Shown piece by piece: positions 34,322 to 43,554 of a stretch of DNA of 64,000 nucleotides. Each line of letters begins with the position of its first letter. The stretch's first letter is position 1. The notes beneath the pieces are model-generated. The model worked only from the letters and a program-made list of their open reading frames with translations, was not told the DNA's origin and ran no database searches. A program made the position numbers and the translations under genes. Source of the stretch: Staphylococcus hyicus (lineage in GTDB: Bacteria > Bacillota > Bacilli > Staphylococcales > Staphylococcaceae); assembly GCF_000816085.1 (NCBI RefSeq), contig NZ_CP008747.1:434001-498000 (forward strand), written 5' to 3'.

Positions 34322-35917
34322 TTGAAATATCAAAATACGTACAATTTTAAACAAAGTGCGCAACGATTTACAATTCGTAAATTGAATATTGGTCTTGCAT
34401 CAGTCATGTTTGGGGCACTGTTTTATTTTGGTGCAACGGAAGAAATACAAGCGGCTGAAGTGTTAGAGACTTCAACGTTAATACCTTCACAAATAGAAGA
34501 GGGGAATCTCCCTAAAAAAAGCTTGGGATTACAGAATGAAATGGAACATAATATGAAAGATAACGTCCATACCAATGAAGTTTCAGTTGAACAGAAAGTG
34601 CCTACACCCAATTTAATCTCACAATCTGAAAGTGCAACATCAATAAGGTTGAATGACAACATTGGACAACAATCAGGAACCGTATCTACACAAGTGATAG
34701 ATACTATAGCACCTAATCCTCCAGGTGTTTCGCATTTAGAAATTGGTAAAAATATTATTAGGGGTACTGGTAATCAGTACCGAAATATGATTGTCGCATG
34801 GTTTCCTGATGGACAAATGATGTGGACAAAGGTTGGGAAAAATCGGACGTGGATGATTGGTGTACCATATGAAACGCAGATGAAGTTAAATGTAGGTGAT
34901 GTGGTTCAGGTGTATGAATACAATGCTGCAAATCAACGATCTGAAGTCGCCTATGTAAATGTAGTCGAAGTACAAAGTCCTGAAATACCTAAACCAGTTA
35001 TTTCAGCACCAGCATCTGAAGTGAAAATGCCACAAGAAGAGATATCAACATCAGTTTCAGAAACAGTGGCACCAGAAAATACGACTGAAGGAGTGGACGG
35101 GGCTTTAGTGGTTGATGCACCAACTGAATCAAGCGAACCCGTGCCTGAAGTGAAAGAATCACAAGTAAAAGCGCCCACAACGGCTGATGCACCTGAACTT
35201 GCAGAAAAACAAAAGGGAGAAGCATTAGCAGCTGCTTCAATGGTTGAGGCCCTGCCTGAATCAAACAAAACTGTGCAAGACTTGCCATCCAAAGTTGATT
35301 TGCTACAAGAAGATGAATTCGTGGAAACGCCGCAGTTGACATCTCTAAAAGATCTTTCAGAAGCGGAACAAATACTTCCCTCATCTGAAACGAGTGTTGA
35401 AACGAACGATGTAGTGGATGTACCCATCTTACCAGAAGTCACTTTAGAAGAAGCTTCACCTCAAGATGTCATGACTAGACATTTACCATCATTGCTATTT
35501 GGACGAATGTCAGAGGAGGAAATATCAAATGACATATCAATTTTGAACACCTCAGACCTGTCTATAACACCTATGATTGAAGGGATAGATTTAAATTGGT
35601 CATCACATCTTGTCATGGAAGAAGGGCTATCATTGAGTCGGAATATTCATTCTGTCGTAGAGGGAAATGAGAGTCACAGTGTGATGACAAAAGATGTACA
35701 ACTAAAGCCATTTGTATTGAAAAAGGAACGTCAACAAGGCAATCATGGAAATACTAACATGCGCGATGATGCCCAAACGTATTACGTACATGCACGTATG
35801 TTACCTGAAACGGGAAATAATAATGAATCATTTGGGCTCGCATTAGGGTGTATTTTATTAAGTGTACCATTGTTGAAAAGTTTGTTTAAGCGATATGAGG
35901 GACATCAAAATAAATAG
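34322..35917 (+). CDS. LPXTG-anchored cell-wall surface protein
   Basis: This protein is predicted to be covalently attached to peptidoglycan by sortase A. The 531-residue protein uses a TTG start preceded by AAAGGAATG. It has a long signal peptide with a YSIRK-like motif (FTIRKLNIGLASVMFG, residues about 17-32) cleaved near EEIQAAEVLE. One bacterial Ig-like module covers about residues 130-222 (APNPPGVSHLEIGKN through VAYVNVVEV). It is followed by about 250 residues of acidic, Glu/Val/Ser/Pro-rich stalk without clear repeats. The end is the sorting signal LPETG, a hydrophobic span and LFKRYEG. No adhesion family such as MSCRAMM is recognised. Confidence 0.88.
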   Translation: MKYQNTYNFKQSAQRFTIRKLNIGLASVMFGALFYFGATEEIQAAEVLETSTLIPSQIEEGNLPKKSLGLQNEMEHNMKDNVHTNEVSVEQKVPTPNLISQSESATSIRLNDNIGQQSGTVSTQVIDTIAPNPPGVSHLEIGKNIIRGTGNQYRNMIVAWFPDGQMMWTKVGKNRTWMIGVPYETQMKLNVGDVVQVYEYNAANQRSEVAYVNVVEVQSPEIPKPVISAPASEVKMPQEEISTSVSETVAPENTTEGVDGALVVDAPTESSEPVPEVKESQVKAPTTADAPELAEKQKGEALAAASMVEALPESNKTVQDLPSKVDLLQEDEFVETPQLTSLKDLSEAEQILPSSETSVETNDVVDVPILPEVTLEEASPQDVMTRHLPSLLFGRMSEEEISNDISILNTSDLSITPMIEGIDLNWSSHLVMEEGLSLSRNIHSVVEGNESHSVMTKDVQLKPFVLKKERQQGNHGNTNMRDDAQTYYVHARMLPETGNNNESFGLALGCILLSVPLLKSLFKRYEGHQNK

Positions 35918-36105
35918 AATTATCATTAGATAAGGCGTAATAAAATACTGTGATAGCAAGAGATGAGACGTCCATCGTCCTCAAGATGTGCCAATTTTAC
36001 AGTACACTATGGATAGACAAGTCATCGTATAATATCGTGATGTTGGATGAATTATAAAAAAAGATACTTTGATGTAGATATATATCCATATGAGTACATT
36101 TATTA

Positions 36106-36151
36106 AAGACCTTCAAAATTCATCAAAAAAAATGAATTTTGAAGGTCTTTT
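36106..36151. terminator. Hairpin of the recurring CCTTCRA family; bidirectional terminator
   Basis: AAAGACCTTCAAAATTCAT pairs with ATGAATTTTGAAGGTCTTT, with T-runs on both sides. It lies between the convergent LPXTG and SDR genes. Confidence 0.85.
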
Positions 36152-36163
36152 TATATAATCGGG

Positions 36164-37030
36164 TTACGATGTTAAGAAATCGCCACCATTTAAATGTAAC
36201 GTTTGGCCAGTCATGTAAGAACTATCTGTGGAAGCTAAAAAGACATAGGATGGTGCAAGTTCAGCTGGTTGTCCACGACGAGCCATAGGCGTATCGCTAC
36301 CCTGATTTTCAACTTTATCAGCATCAAATGTAGCTGGAATAAGTGGTGTGTAAATAGGGCCAGGGGCGACAGCATTGACATAAATACCTTTTTCCATTAA
36401 TGACGTTGCGAGTGAGCGTGTAAAGGATACAATCGCACCTTTTGTCGAAGAATAATCGATTAAATGTGCAGAGCCACGATAGGCAGTCACACTTGTTGAA
36501 TTAATAATTTTATCGCCTTCTGAAAGGTGAGGTAACGCTGCTTGTGTTAAATACATCATGCCGTAAATATTCGTTTCAAACGTCGCTTTGATTTGTTCTG
36601 GAGTGACGTCTAAAAAGTCATCTTGTGGAAATTGAACGCCACCATTGTTGACTAAAATATTGAGTCCACCAAAATCTGAGACTACTTTATTAATCAAAAC
36701 TTTCGATTCATCGATTTGACGCAAATCATGTGCATAGGCTTTGGCTTTTACACCAAGTTCTTCTAAACGTTTAACAGTCTCTTCAGCATCAATATGCTCG
36801 TTTAAATAACCAATCGCAACATCCGCGCCTTCTTTCGCAAAGAGAATTGCAACTGCACGACCGATACCTGAATCACCACCCGTAATTAATGCTACTTTAC
36901 CTTTAAGTTTTCCAGCAGCTTTATAACTATCCAACTCACTTACAGGTTTCGGATGCATATCTTTTTCAGATCCAGGTTGTGTATCTTGTGTATAGCCTTT
37001 TATTTCATCATGTAACTTTTTAAAATCCAT
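36164..37030 (-). CDS. Short-chain dehydrogenase, general-stress type (YhdF/Gsp39-like)
   Basis: This is an NAD(P)-dependent oxidoreductase. The 288-residue protein has an N-terminal extension (about 45 residues) before the Rossmann fold, as in YhdF-type SDRs. It shows the cofactor motif TGGDSGIGRAVA, NNGG, catalytic Tyr-Lys in DYSSTKGA, and PGPIYTPL. The start at 37030 (MDFKKLHDEIKG) is preferred because GAGGTG lies seven bases upstream. It sits 24 bases downstream of the catalase gene and is probably co-transcribed with it. A paralogue lies at 42673. Substrate unknown. Confidence 0.88.
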   Translation of the reverse strand: MDFKKLHDEIKGYTQDTQPGSEKDMHPKPVSELDSYKAAGKLKGKVALITGGDSGIGRAVAILFAKEGADVAIGYLNEHIDAEETVKRLEELGVKAKAYAHDLRQIDESKVLINKVVSDFGGLNILVNNGGVQFPQDDFLDVTPEQIKATFETNIYGMMYLTQAALPHLSEGDKIINSTSVTAYRGSAHLIDYSSTKGAIVSFTRSLATSLMEKGIYVNAVAPGPIYTPLIPATFDADKVENQGSDTPMARRGQPAELAPSYVFLASTDSSYMTGQTLHLNGGDFLTS

Positions 37031-37054
37031 TCCCAATCACCTCGTATAAAGTTG

Positions 37055-39052
37055 TTATAATTGTCGATCCCAGTATCGTGGCTTAAGAAAAGCGTGTACC
37101 ACAGCTTCAGGATCATTAGATACGATAACACCGGGTTGTGTCGCATCTACACGACTGTTTGACAATGCTGTTACTGCTTTGTCAGTAAGGATAAGGGGTT
37201 TAAAATGTTGGTAAGTCAGTTCAGCAAATGCTTTTGTTTGATCGAAAATTGTGTCATTGTCTGTTAAAACGATGAGACTATCAAATAATGTTGGGTGTAC
37301 AGTATCAAATGTTTCTGTAATACCAAAATCTTCTTCAATATGGCGTGGCTTATCAGAAATAAATGCATAGTTTAATTGAGAATCTACCATGGTTTGAGTA
37401 TATGATTTTAAAATGTCAGTTGTAATATTACCATCTACAACGATTCCTACTGAATGGCCTTTAAGAGGGCGCTCATATTTATCCATAGTAAGTTGACTAT
37501 CCGATTGATTGAGCTGTACTTCCTCATTTACATCAGGCACTGATACGCCGATATTTTCAGCGACGCGTTCTGCGAGTGTACGGGACACTTTATTCAGTTG
37601 GTTCACTGCATTTTGTTTAATCATGACGTTCACACATTTACCAAGTTCAAATGAAAATCCTGAAACGGTATGGTCAAATTCTGGCTGAGATAAACTATTT
37701 AAATATAATCGTGCTTGTGTGTAGTAATCTTTAAAACTTTCACTGCGTTTTTGGATTTTATGCGCATCAATTTTTTCTTGATAATGTTCGAAACCACCTT
37801 CTTTAGGTGTAGTGGTATGCGGCGAATTATGATTAAGCGCATTGTTGTGATAAGCCACTTGACCTTGATGAATATGCATTTGATGCATGCCATCACGTTG
37901 ATTGTTGTGTACCGGATTTACAGGGCGGTTGATTGGAATTTGATGAAAGTTAGGCCCCCCAAGTCTAGAAATTTGTGTATCAGTATAGGAAAATAATCGT
38001 CCTTGAAGTAATGGGTCATTCGTGAAGTCTAATCCAGGTACAATATGGCCAGGGTGGAAAGCAACTTGTTCTGTTTCAGCAAAAACATTATCAACGTTGC
38101 GGTTTAACGTCATTTTACCAACGATTTTTACGGGTATCTCATCTTCTGGCCAAATTTTAGTTGGATCTAAAATGTCGAAATCAAAAAGAAATTCATCGCT
38201 TTCTGGAATCATTTGAAGTCCAAGTTCCCATTCGGGATAATCGCCTTTGGCAATCGCTTCGTATAAATCTTGACGATGGAAATCAGCATTTTTACCTGCA
38301 ACAATTTGAGCTTCATCCCATACCATAGATTCTAAGCCTTGTTTCGGTTTCCAATGGAATTTCACAAAGTGTGCATCACCATTTTGATTAATTAAACGGA
38401 ATGTATGCACGCCAAAGCCTTCTATTTGTCGAAAGTTTTTAGGGATGCCGCGGTCACTCATTACCCACGTTGTGGTATGTGTCGACTCGGGGTTTTGCGC
38501 AAAAAAGTCCCAAAATGTATCATGTGCAGAACCACCTTGAGGCATGTCGTGATGCGGTTCAGGTTTGACAGCATGGACCAAATCCGGGAATTTCATGGCA
38601 TCTTGAATAAAGAAAACAGGGATATTATTCCCAACAAGGTCAAACACGCCTTGATCAGTATAAAACTTAGTCGCAAAGCCTCTCACGTCACGAACCGTGT
38701 CTGAAGAGCCCTTAGACCCTTGTACTGTTGAAAATCTTACGAAAACAGGGGTCTTCTTAGAAGGGTGGGTTAAGAAATCAGCATACGTATAATCTGATAA
38801 ATCTTCATACACTTCAAATTCTCCATGTGCGCCGTAACCACGTGCATGAACGATACGCTCTGGAATACGTTCATGGTCAAAGTGTGTCATTTTCTCTCTG
38901 AAATGAAAATCTTCGAGTAAACTTGGACCGCGCTCACCGGCTCGTAACGTATTTTCATCTTCTGATACTTTTATGCCTTGATTTGTCGTCATCGCTTTAT
39001 CATTGTTATTTGTACGAAATGATTTTAAATGTTGATCTTTTTTGTTCGACAT
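37055..39052 (-). CDS. Large-subunit monofunctional catalase (clade 2, HPII-like)
   Basis: This haem catalase breaks down hydrogen peroxide. The chosen start (39052, [12 protein letters not shown]) follows AAAGGAGTGCGACTAAG, giving 665 residues; an in-frame ATG 22 codons earlier lacks a ribosome site. The catalytic histidine is in [12 protein letters not shown], the distal asparagine in [11 protein letters not shown], and the proximal haem tyrosine in RLFSYTDTQ. After about residue 500 comes the extra C-terminal flavodoxin-like domain ([19 protein letters not shown] onward) that defines clade 2 enzymes. S. aureus KatA lacks this domain, so this is a different enzyme. It forms an operon with the SDR gene. 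Confidence 0.93.
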   Translation of the reverse strand: MSNKKDQHLKSFRTNNNDKAMTTNQGIKVSEDENTLRAGERGPSLLEDFHFREKMTHFDHERIPERIVHARGYGAHGEFEVYEDLSDYTYADFLTHPSKKTPVFVRFSTVQGSKGSSDTVRDVRGFATKFYTDQGVFDLVGNNIPVFFIQDAMKFPDLVHAVKPEPHHDMPQGGSAHDTFWDFFAQNPESTHTTTWVMSDRGIPKNFRQIEGFGVHTFRLINQNGDAHFVKFHWKPKQGLESMVWDEAQIVAGKNADFHRQDLYEAIAKGDYPEWELGLQMIPESDEFLFDFDILDPTKIWPEDEIPVKIVGKMTLNRNVDNVFAETEQVAFHPGHIVPGLDFTNDPLLQGRLFSYTDTQISRLGGPNFHQIPINRPVNPVHNNQRDGMHQMHIHQGQVAYHNNALNHNSPHTTTPKEGGFEHYQEKIDAHKIQKRSESFKDYYTQARLYLNSLSQPEFDHTVSGFSFELGKCVNVMIKQNAVNQLNKVSRTLAERVAENIGVSVPDVNEEVQLNQSDSQLTMDKYERPLKGHSVGIVVDGNITTDILKSYTQTMVDSQLNYAFISDKPRHIEEDFGITETFDTVHPTLFDSLIVLTDNDTIFDQTKAFAELTYQHFKPLILTDKAVTALSNSRVDATQPGVIVSNDPEAVVHAFLKPRYWDRQL

Positions 39053-39099
39053 CTTAGTCGCACTCCTTTCCATTATATTTTCGTTTACGCATAGTATGT

Positions 39100-39125
39100 T
39101 TACCATTGAAACGCCCATCTAAAAC
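39100..39125 (-). promoter_or_regulatory. Sigma-B-like promoter of the catalase-SDR operon
   Basis: On the minus strand GTTTTA (39125-39120) is followed, 14 bases later, by TGGTAA (39105-39100). This compares with GTTTAA-N12-15-GGGTAT. The start codon lies about 48 bases downstream. Confidence 0.35.
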
Positions 39126-39271
39126 GCAGGGCACAAATTACTTGTAAAAGCGTGTATATTGTGTCTACGAAAAAAGGCGCATCGACGTTAAATGAGCACG
39201 TGATGTTAATAAAAAATTTACATCTATACGTTAAAATGATTGTGGGGAATGAATAAGGAGACGTGTCTGTC

Positions 39272-40396
39272 ATGAAAATTACGTTTGATGATATTGTAAA
39301 TCAAGAAGGGTTTATACAAGCGCATTACTATGATGACGTGCATATGGGGGATATTCGTTTTGAAATGAGCGACCCTATTGATATTCGTAATGACCTTGTC
39401 GCAGAAGCTTTCGCGGCCTTATGTGGTCAATATTATGATGAAATTGAATTTGCGTTTAAAGTATCAGCACCGACAAAATCTGAAATCGAAAAACGAACGA
39501 ACGCGCGAGTCATTTGTAGTACAGGATTACGATTTTGGAATTTAAATAAAATGATTAGCAATGAGGTTAAAACACTTAATTTTAGTGGTGATGTATCAAA
39601 TTTATCTGCTTTATCGCTTACACCTGGTGACACGAATAAAGTGTCACTTGATTTTGGATCAGAGTCTATACATATGTATGACATGTTTGATCGTTGGAAT
39701 AGTCGAATTGTCAAAACAAATGTGATGGAGACACACTTTCCTTTAATTACCTCTGACTACTATGCAATTGGTGCGATTTTGTATAAAGATTATTTTAATA
39801 CACGCTATATGATCACAGGATTGCAATTGAATCCTATTACAGCGAATATGACAAAGATTGAAGCGGAACAAGCCATTGCAGGCATGGTGAATTTGCCACA
39901 TACATTAGGTTTAACTGCTGTAGGGCATACGCATATTGCATGTAGACAGTGGGGAGACGAGTTGAATACAGCGATTCAGACTGTCAAAGTGTCCCAACCA
40001 GAAGTTGTAACACAACAACAATTACTAGTAATGATTGAAAATGATCGAAATCGATTAGGATTGCCTTTAGATAAGATAATGTTAAACCCAACTCATATCA
40101 TATGGGGGCAAAATGTAAAATTAGATTTTCTCGCGTTATATGTATTAAAACATCTTGGTCGTGACGTAGCAACGAACCTTGTAAATGATATTCCTAAAGA
40201 AGCCGAACAATGGGTAGCATACACCAATTTAGATTTTTATGAACGGTATTATCCTGGTGTTTTAAATTATATGCCCGATGATGTTCGGACATTCGTGCAA
40301 CATCAACTTGAACACTTTGAAATCACCTATTATACGGATGAGGATTGGCATGCTTTTCAATCGATTCAAGAAAAAATATTGAAAACAAGAAAATAA
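39272..40396 (+). CDS. Unrecognised 374-residue cytoplasmic protein
   Basis: I do not recognise this gene. The protein starts MKITFDDIVNQEGFIQ; the ATG at 39272 is 11 bases after AAGGAG, and a GTG at 39263 is too close to that site. It is soluble, has no signal or membrane segment, and is acidic with several Trp and Tyr. A striking middle segment reads GLTAVGHTHIACRQWGDELN, with His and Cys residues that could bind a metal or cofactor. CSTGLRFWNLNKM and PTHIIWGQNVKLDFLALY follow the style of a nucleotide-related enzyme, but no catalytic motif is certain. It is divergent from the catalase operon and has its own terminator. Confidence 0.7.
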   Translation: MKITFDDIVNQEGFIQAHYYDDVHMGDIRFEMSDPIDIRNDLVAEAFAALCGQYYDEIEFAFKVSAPTKSEIEKRTNARVICSTGLRFWNLNKMISNEVKTLNFSGDVSNLSALSLTPGDTNKVSLDFGSESIHMYDMFDRWNSRIVKTNVMETHFPLITSDYYAIGAILYKDYFNTRYMITGLQLNPITANMTKIEAEQAIAGMVNLPHTLGLTAVGHTHIACRQWGDELNTAIQTVKVSQPEVVTQQQLLVMIENDRNRLGLPLDKIMLNPTHIIWGQNVKLDFLALYVLKHLGRDVATNLVNDIPKEAEQWVAYTNLDFYERYYPGVLNYMPDDVRTFVQHQLEHFEITYYTDEDWHAFQSIQEKILKTRK

Positions 40397-40411
40397 AATA
40401 TTTGTAAAATG

Positions 40412-40456
40412 ACCTTAGTGACAAGACTGGGATTATCGCAGTGCACTAAGGTTTTA
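40412..40456 (+). terminator. Terminator after the 374-residue protein gene
   Basis: ACCTTAGTG and CACTAAGGT form a perfect nine-base stem with a 23-base loop, followed by TTTAATTT. Confidence 0.7.
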
Positions 40457-40622
40457 ATTTATTATGTTAGAAAAGTATTTTGAAATTTTTATAAAAAGTA
40501 GCTTAAAATTATGTTGCCTTTCTTGACTTTGTGTAGCAAAATAGTAGAAAGCACTTATCATGCATAACTTTGAATACATATTGCATTTAAGGGGTTTTGT
40601 ACACAAGGGAGGTTTAACATTC

Positions 40623-41771
40623 ATGAAATTAGTAGGCAAACTTTTAGCAGGGATTATATTGGGGATTGTGATTGGATTATTTGATGTTGACATTTTAAAT
40701 CGCATTTTAGTGACGATTAAGGGTGTCTTTGGTCAATTTATTAATTATATGATTCCATTAATTATCTTCTTTTTTATCGCAGCGGGTATCACATCATTAG
40801 GAAAGGGGTCAGGACGCCTTGTTGGCATGACAGTAGGTGTGGCTTATACTTCGACAATTATTGCAGGATTACTTGCCTTAACAGTAGCGTATACGCTGAT
40901 GCCAATGATTGCGTCTAATGGAAAAATACCAGGGGAGCCTCCGGAAATAAAGCCGTTTTTTACATTTGAATTTGATCCATTGATGGGTGTATTAACCGCA
41001 CTCATTACAGCTTTTGCGTTTGGAATTATTGCGCATGCGGTACAAGCGACGACAATCATCAAAGTGATTGATGAAGGACAGCGTATCGTTGAAGTGCTAA
41101 TTGAAAAAGTAATTATTCCATTTTTACCTTTATATATCGCAACAATCTTCGCAGAAATGACGGCGCAAGGGACAGTTGTGAGTATTTTAAAAGTCTTCGG
41201 TCTTGTGCTCATCATCGCAGTCGTATTACATTGGGTATGGTTATGCATCCTTTATACAATAGCGGGTGTTTTAAACAAACGCAATCCCTTTAGCATGTTG
41301 AAAACAATGTTACCAGCATATTTTACAGCAGTAGGTACGATGAGTAGTGCGGCGACAATACCAGTAACGCTTAAACAAACGAAAGCAAACAAAGTCACGC
41401 CAGCACTAGCGGATTTTAGTATACCGTTACTTGCGACGATTCACTTATCGGGTTCGACGATTACGCTCGTGAGTTGTTCAGTTGCGGCGATGATTGTGTT
41501 ACCAAGTTTATCGCTTGTGAGCATTCCTACAATGTTAGGGTTTATACTCATGCTTGGCGTGATTATGATTGCAGCGCCGGGCGTTCCTGGTGGATCGGTT
41601 ATGGCAGCAAGTGGCATCTTAGGTTCTATTCTAGGTTTTAATGAAGCAGCTATCGGTTTAATGATTGCACTATATATGGCTCAAGATAGTTTCGGAACTG
41701 CGACAAATGTGACGGGTGATGGTGCCATTTCAGCGATAGTAGACCGATTAGGCTATAAAAATAAATCATAA
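40623..41771 (+). CDS. Dicarboxylate/amino acid:cation symporter (DAACS family)
   Basis: This is a sodium- or proton-coupled importer, probably for glutamate/aspartate or C4-dicarboxylates. The 382-residue protein starts at 40623 (AAGGGAGG nine bases upstream). Eight or so membrane segments are present. The family's serine-rich reentrant loop is seen as VGTMSSAATIPVTLK near residue 240. The second loop region is APGVPGGSVMAASGI, and the substrate region AQDSFGTATNVTGDGA carries the NxxGD-like motif. It is monocistronic. Its exact substrate cannot be told from these motifs. Confidence 0.9.
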   Translation: MKLVGKLLAGIILGIVIGLFDVDILNRILVTIKGVFGQFINYMIPLIIFFFIAAGITSLGKGSGRLVGMTVGVAYTSTIIAGLLALTVAYTLMPMIASNGKIPGEPPEIKPFFTFEFDPLMGVLTALITAFAFGIIAHAVQATTIIKVIDEGQRIVEVLIEKVIIPFLPLYIATIFAEMTAQGTVVSILKVFGLVLIIAVVLHWVWLCILYTIAGVLNKRNPFSMLKTMLPAYFTAVGTMSSAATIPVTLKQTKANKVTPALADFSIPLLATIHLSGSTITLVSCSVAAMIVLPSLSLVSIPTMLGFILMLGVIMIAAPGVPGGSVMAASGILGSILGFNEAAIGLMIALYMAQDSFGTATNVTGDGAISAIVDRLGYKNKS

Positions 41772-41811
41772 TGAGAATAGCGTTTTTATAATACGGTTCA
41801 ATACAAAAAAT

Positions 41812-41852
41812 AGCCTTCAACGATCAGTTAAAATGACGTTGAAGGCTTTTTG
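41812..41852. terminator. Hairpin of the recurring GCCTTCRA family after the symporter gene
   Basis: AGCCTTCAACG pairs perfectly with CGTTGAAGGCT around a 14-base loop, followed by TTTTTG. It lies between the symporter and the convergent small membrane protein gene. Confidence 0.85.
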
Positions 41853-41918
41853 TATTTAAAATGAAATGATGTTGTGTCGAATGAAGAAAAGGATCTGATA
41901 TGACATTTATGGTGTGAG

Positions 41919-42131
41919 TTACTTTTGACGACGTTCATCAAGATCATCTTCCTCATCTTCGTCTTCCTCATTAACCATAAATAAGATGATAAAAAATGCG
42001 AGACCCGCCGGGATACCAATGAAAGGTCCAAATAGTGTTGAAAGTAAACTGGGGAAAAACATGAGTAGAATAACGTCTGTAAGTGACCAACGATAATCCA
42101 TAAATTTTTGTAATAGTTCATTTAGAGACAT
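41919..42131 (-). CDS. Small two-span membrane protein (paralogue A)
   Basis: This 70-residue protein has two hydrophobic segments flanking the motif FGPFIGIPAG, then a highly acidic tail (NEEDEDEEDDLDE). It clearly resembles the product of the next gene upstream on this strand: DYRWSLTDVILLM / PFIGIPAGLAFF compared with NRQWTLKEVVLIL / PFIGIPVGIGIF. The ribosome site AGGAGGGCATCGTC precedes the ATG. About 210 bases separate the two genes. Function unknown; the R-W-[ST]-L and P-F-I-G-I-P motifs define the pair. Confidence 0.75.
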   Translation of the reverse strand: MSLNELLQKFMDYRWSLTDVILLMFFPSLLSTLFGPFIGIPAGLAFFIILFMVNEEDEDEEDDLDERRQK

Positions 42132-42340
42132 GACGATGCCCTCCTAAATCAGTCTGATGAATTAAAAGTTATTCTCAATGTAATATACAACTCCATTGTA
42201 ATACATGTGATCAGAAGAGCTATCAAAGTTCCAAAAAGTTGAACTGGGATAATAATCATTGTCGGTATCATCAATACGTCCAAGGCGGTAAAAGGTAATT
42301 GTTTGAATCGAAGCCACAAGCGTTTCTTAACGTCCCCGTA

Positions 42341-42541
42341 CTAGTAACGTGAGCGATGACGCATCGCTTGTTTTTCTTCTTCAGAAATATTGAAATAATA
42401 AAATATGCCGATACCAACTGGAATACCGATGAATGGTGTCACAATCATGCTGATTACGGTTGTATACACTAAGATTAAAACGACCTCTTTTAACGTCCAT
42501 TGACGATTAATCATACCTTCAAAAAATTGTTTAATTGACAT
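42341..42541 (-). CDS. Small two-span membrane protein (paralogue B)
   Basis: This 66-residue protein starts MSIKQFFEGMINRQW at 42541, supported by AAGGAGTAATATC; a start seven codons earlier overlaps that ribosome site. Two hydrophobic segments surround TPFIGIPVGI. The tail ISEEEKQAMRHRSRY is charged, ending basic, unlike the acidic tail of paralogue A. The pair probably arose by tandem duplication and then diverged in the cytoplasmic tail. It is divergent from the downstream stress SDR gene. No function is known to me. Confidence 0.75.
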   Translation of the reverse strand: MSIKQFFEGMINRQWTLKEVVLILVYTTVISMIVTPFIGIPVGIGIFYYFNISEEEKQAMRHRSRY

Positions 42542-42610
42542 GATATTACTCCTTATATACATATTGATTTATTAAAATTGTTATCTGCATTATAACATGA
42601 ATGATACAAC

Positions 42611-42635
42611 GTTTCTCGTATAGAGGAGTGGGAAT
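42611..42635 (+). promoter_or_regulatory. Sigma-B-like promoter of the second SDR gene
   Basis: GTTTCT (42611-42616) and GGGAAT (42630-42635) are 13 bases apart, matching GTTTAA-N12-15-GGGTAT in nine of twelve positions. The SDR start codon lies 38 bases downstream. Confidence 0.5.
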
Positions 42636-42672
42636 ACTATGATTAGTAATTAAAAAGAAATGAGGGTATGAC

Positions 42673-43554
42673 ATGGCAAAACAAAATCCATTAAATCAAT
42701 TTTACAATGAAAAGTATGAGGAACAACCACAAGAATATCCAGGCATTCAAAGTGAAATGACACCTGTTCCTGATTGTGGGGAAGAGACGTATCAAGGTTC
42801 TAACAAGTTGGCGGACAAAAAAGCGCTTGTGACAGGGGGAGATTCTGGAATCGGTAGAGCAGCAGCTATCGCTTATGCCAAAGAAGGTGCGGATGTTGCG
42901 ATTGCCTATCATCCGGACGAACAATCGGATGCTGAGGAAGTCAAACACGTCATTGAAAAGGCGGGCCGAAAAGCTGTGTTACTTCCAGGGGATTTAAGAG
43001 ATTCAGATTATGCGAAACAAATGGTGAAAGATGCACATGACCAACTTGGAGGACTCGATATTTTAGTGCTCAATGCAGGAATGCAACAATATGAATATGA
43101 TATTCAAAAATTATCATCACAACAACTCACTGATACGTTCGAAATCAATGTGTTTTCTAATGTGTACTCTATTCAAGAGGCATTAAACTACATGGAAGCA
43201 GGATCAAGTATTATTATTACATCGTCTATTCAAGGGGTTAAGCCAAGCGCACATTTACTGGATTATGCGATGACGAAATCATGTAACATATCGTTGACGA
43301 AAGGACTCGCAGCGCAACTTGGTCCTAAAGGCATCCGTGTCAATTCTGTTGCGCCTGGTCCAGTTTGGACGCCGCTCCAAATTTGTGGAGGGCAACCACA
43401 AGAAAATATTCCTAACTTTGGTAAAAAAGAACCGCTTCAACGCGCTGGTCAACCTGTAGAACTTTCGGACGTATATGTCCTACTCGCTTCGGAAAATGCA
43501 AGTTTCATCACGGGTCAAGTGTACGGTATTACAGGCGGCTCACCAATAAACTAA
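42673..43554 (+). CDS. Short-chain dehydrogenase, general-stress type (paralogue)
   Basis: This is an NAD(P)-dependent oxidoreductase. The 293-residue protein has a proline/glutamate-rich N-terminal extension (QPQEYPGIQSEM), as in YhdF/Gsp39-like SDRs. It shows cofactor motif TGGDSGIGRAAA, the NAG motif, catalytic Tyr-Lys in DYAMTKSC, and PGPVWTPLQICGG. It is clearly homologous to the SDR at 36164-37030 in the same window. The upstream sequence has a sigma-B-like promoter and no operon partner. The substrate is unknown; related proteins are induced by salt, heat or ethanol in Bacillus. Confidence 0.88.
   Translation: MAKQNPLNQFYNEKYEEQPQEYPGIQSEMTPVPDCGEETYQGSNKLADKKALVTGGDSGIGRAAAIAYAKEGADVAIAYHPDEQSDAEEVKHVIEKAGRKAVLLPGDLRDSDYAKQMVKDAHDQLGGLDILVLNAGMQQYEYDIQKLSSQQLTDTFEINVFSNVYSIQEALNYMEAGSSIIITSSIQGVKPSAHLLDYAMTKSCNISLTKGLAAQLGPKGIRVNSVAPGPVWTPLQICGGQPQENIPNFGKKEPLQRAGQPVELSDVYVLLASENASFITGQVYGITGGSPIN

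Noticed and set aside
42245-42263. Fur-box-like ATAATAATCATTGTC between the two small membrane protein genes
   Set aside because: Only about 13 of 19 positions match and it lies over 100 bases from the nearest start codon; the A/T-rich context makes this likely by chance.
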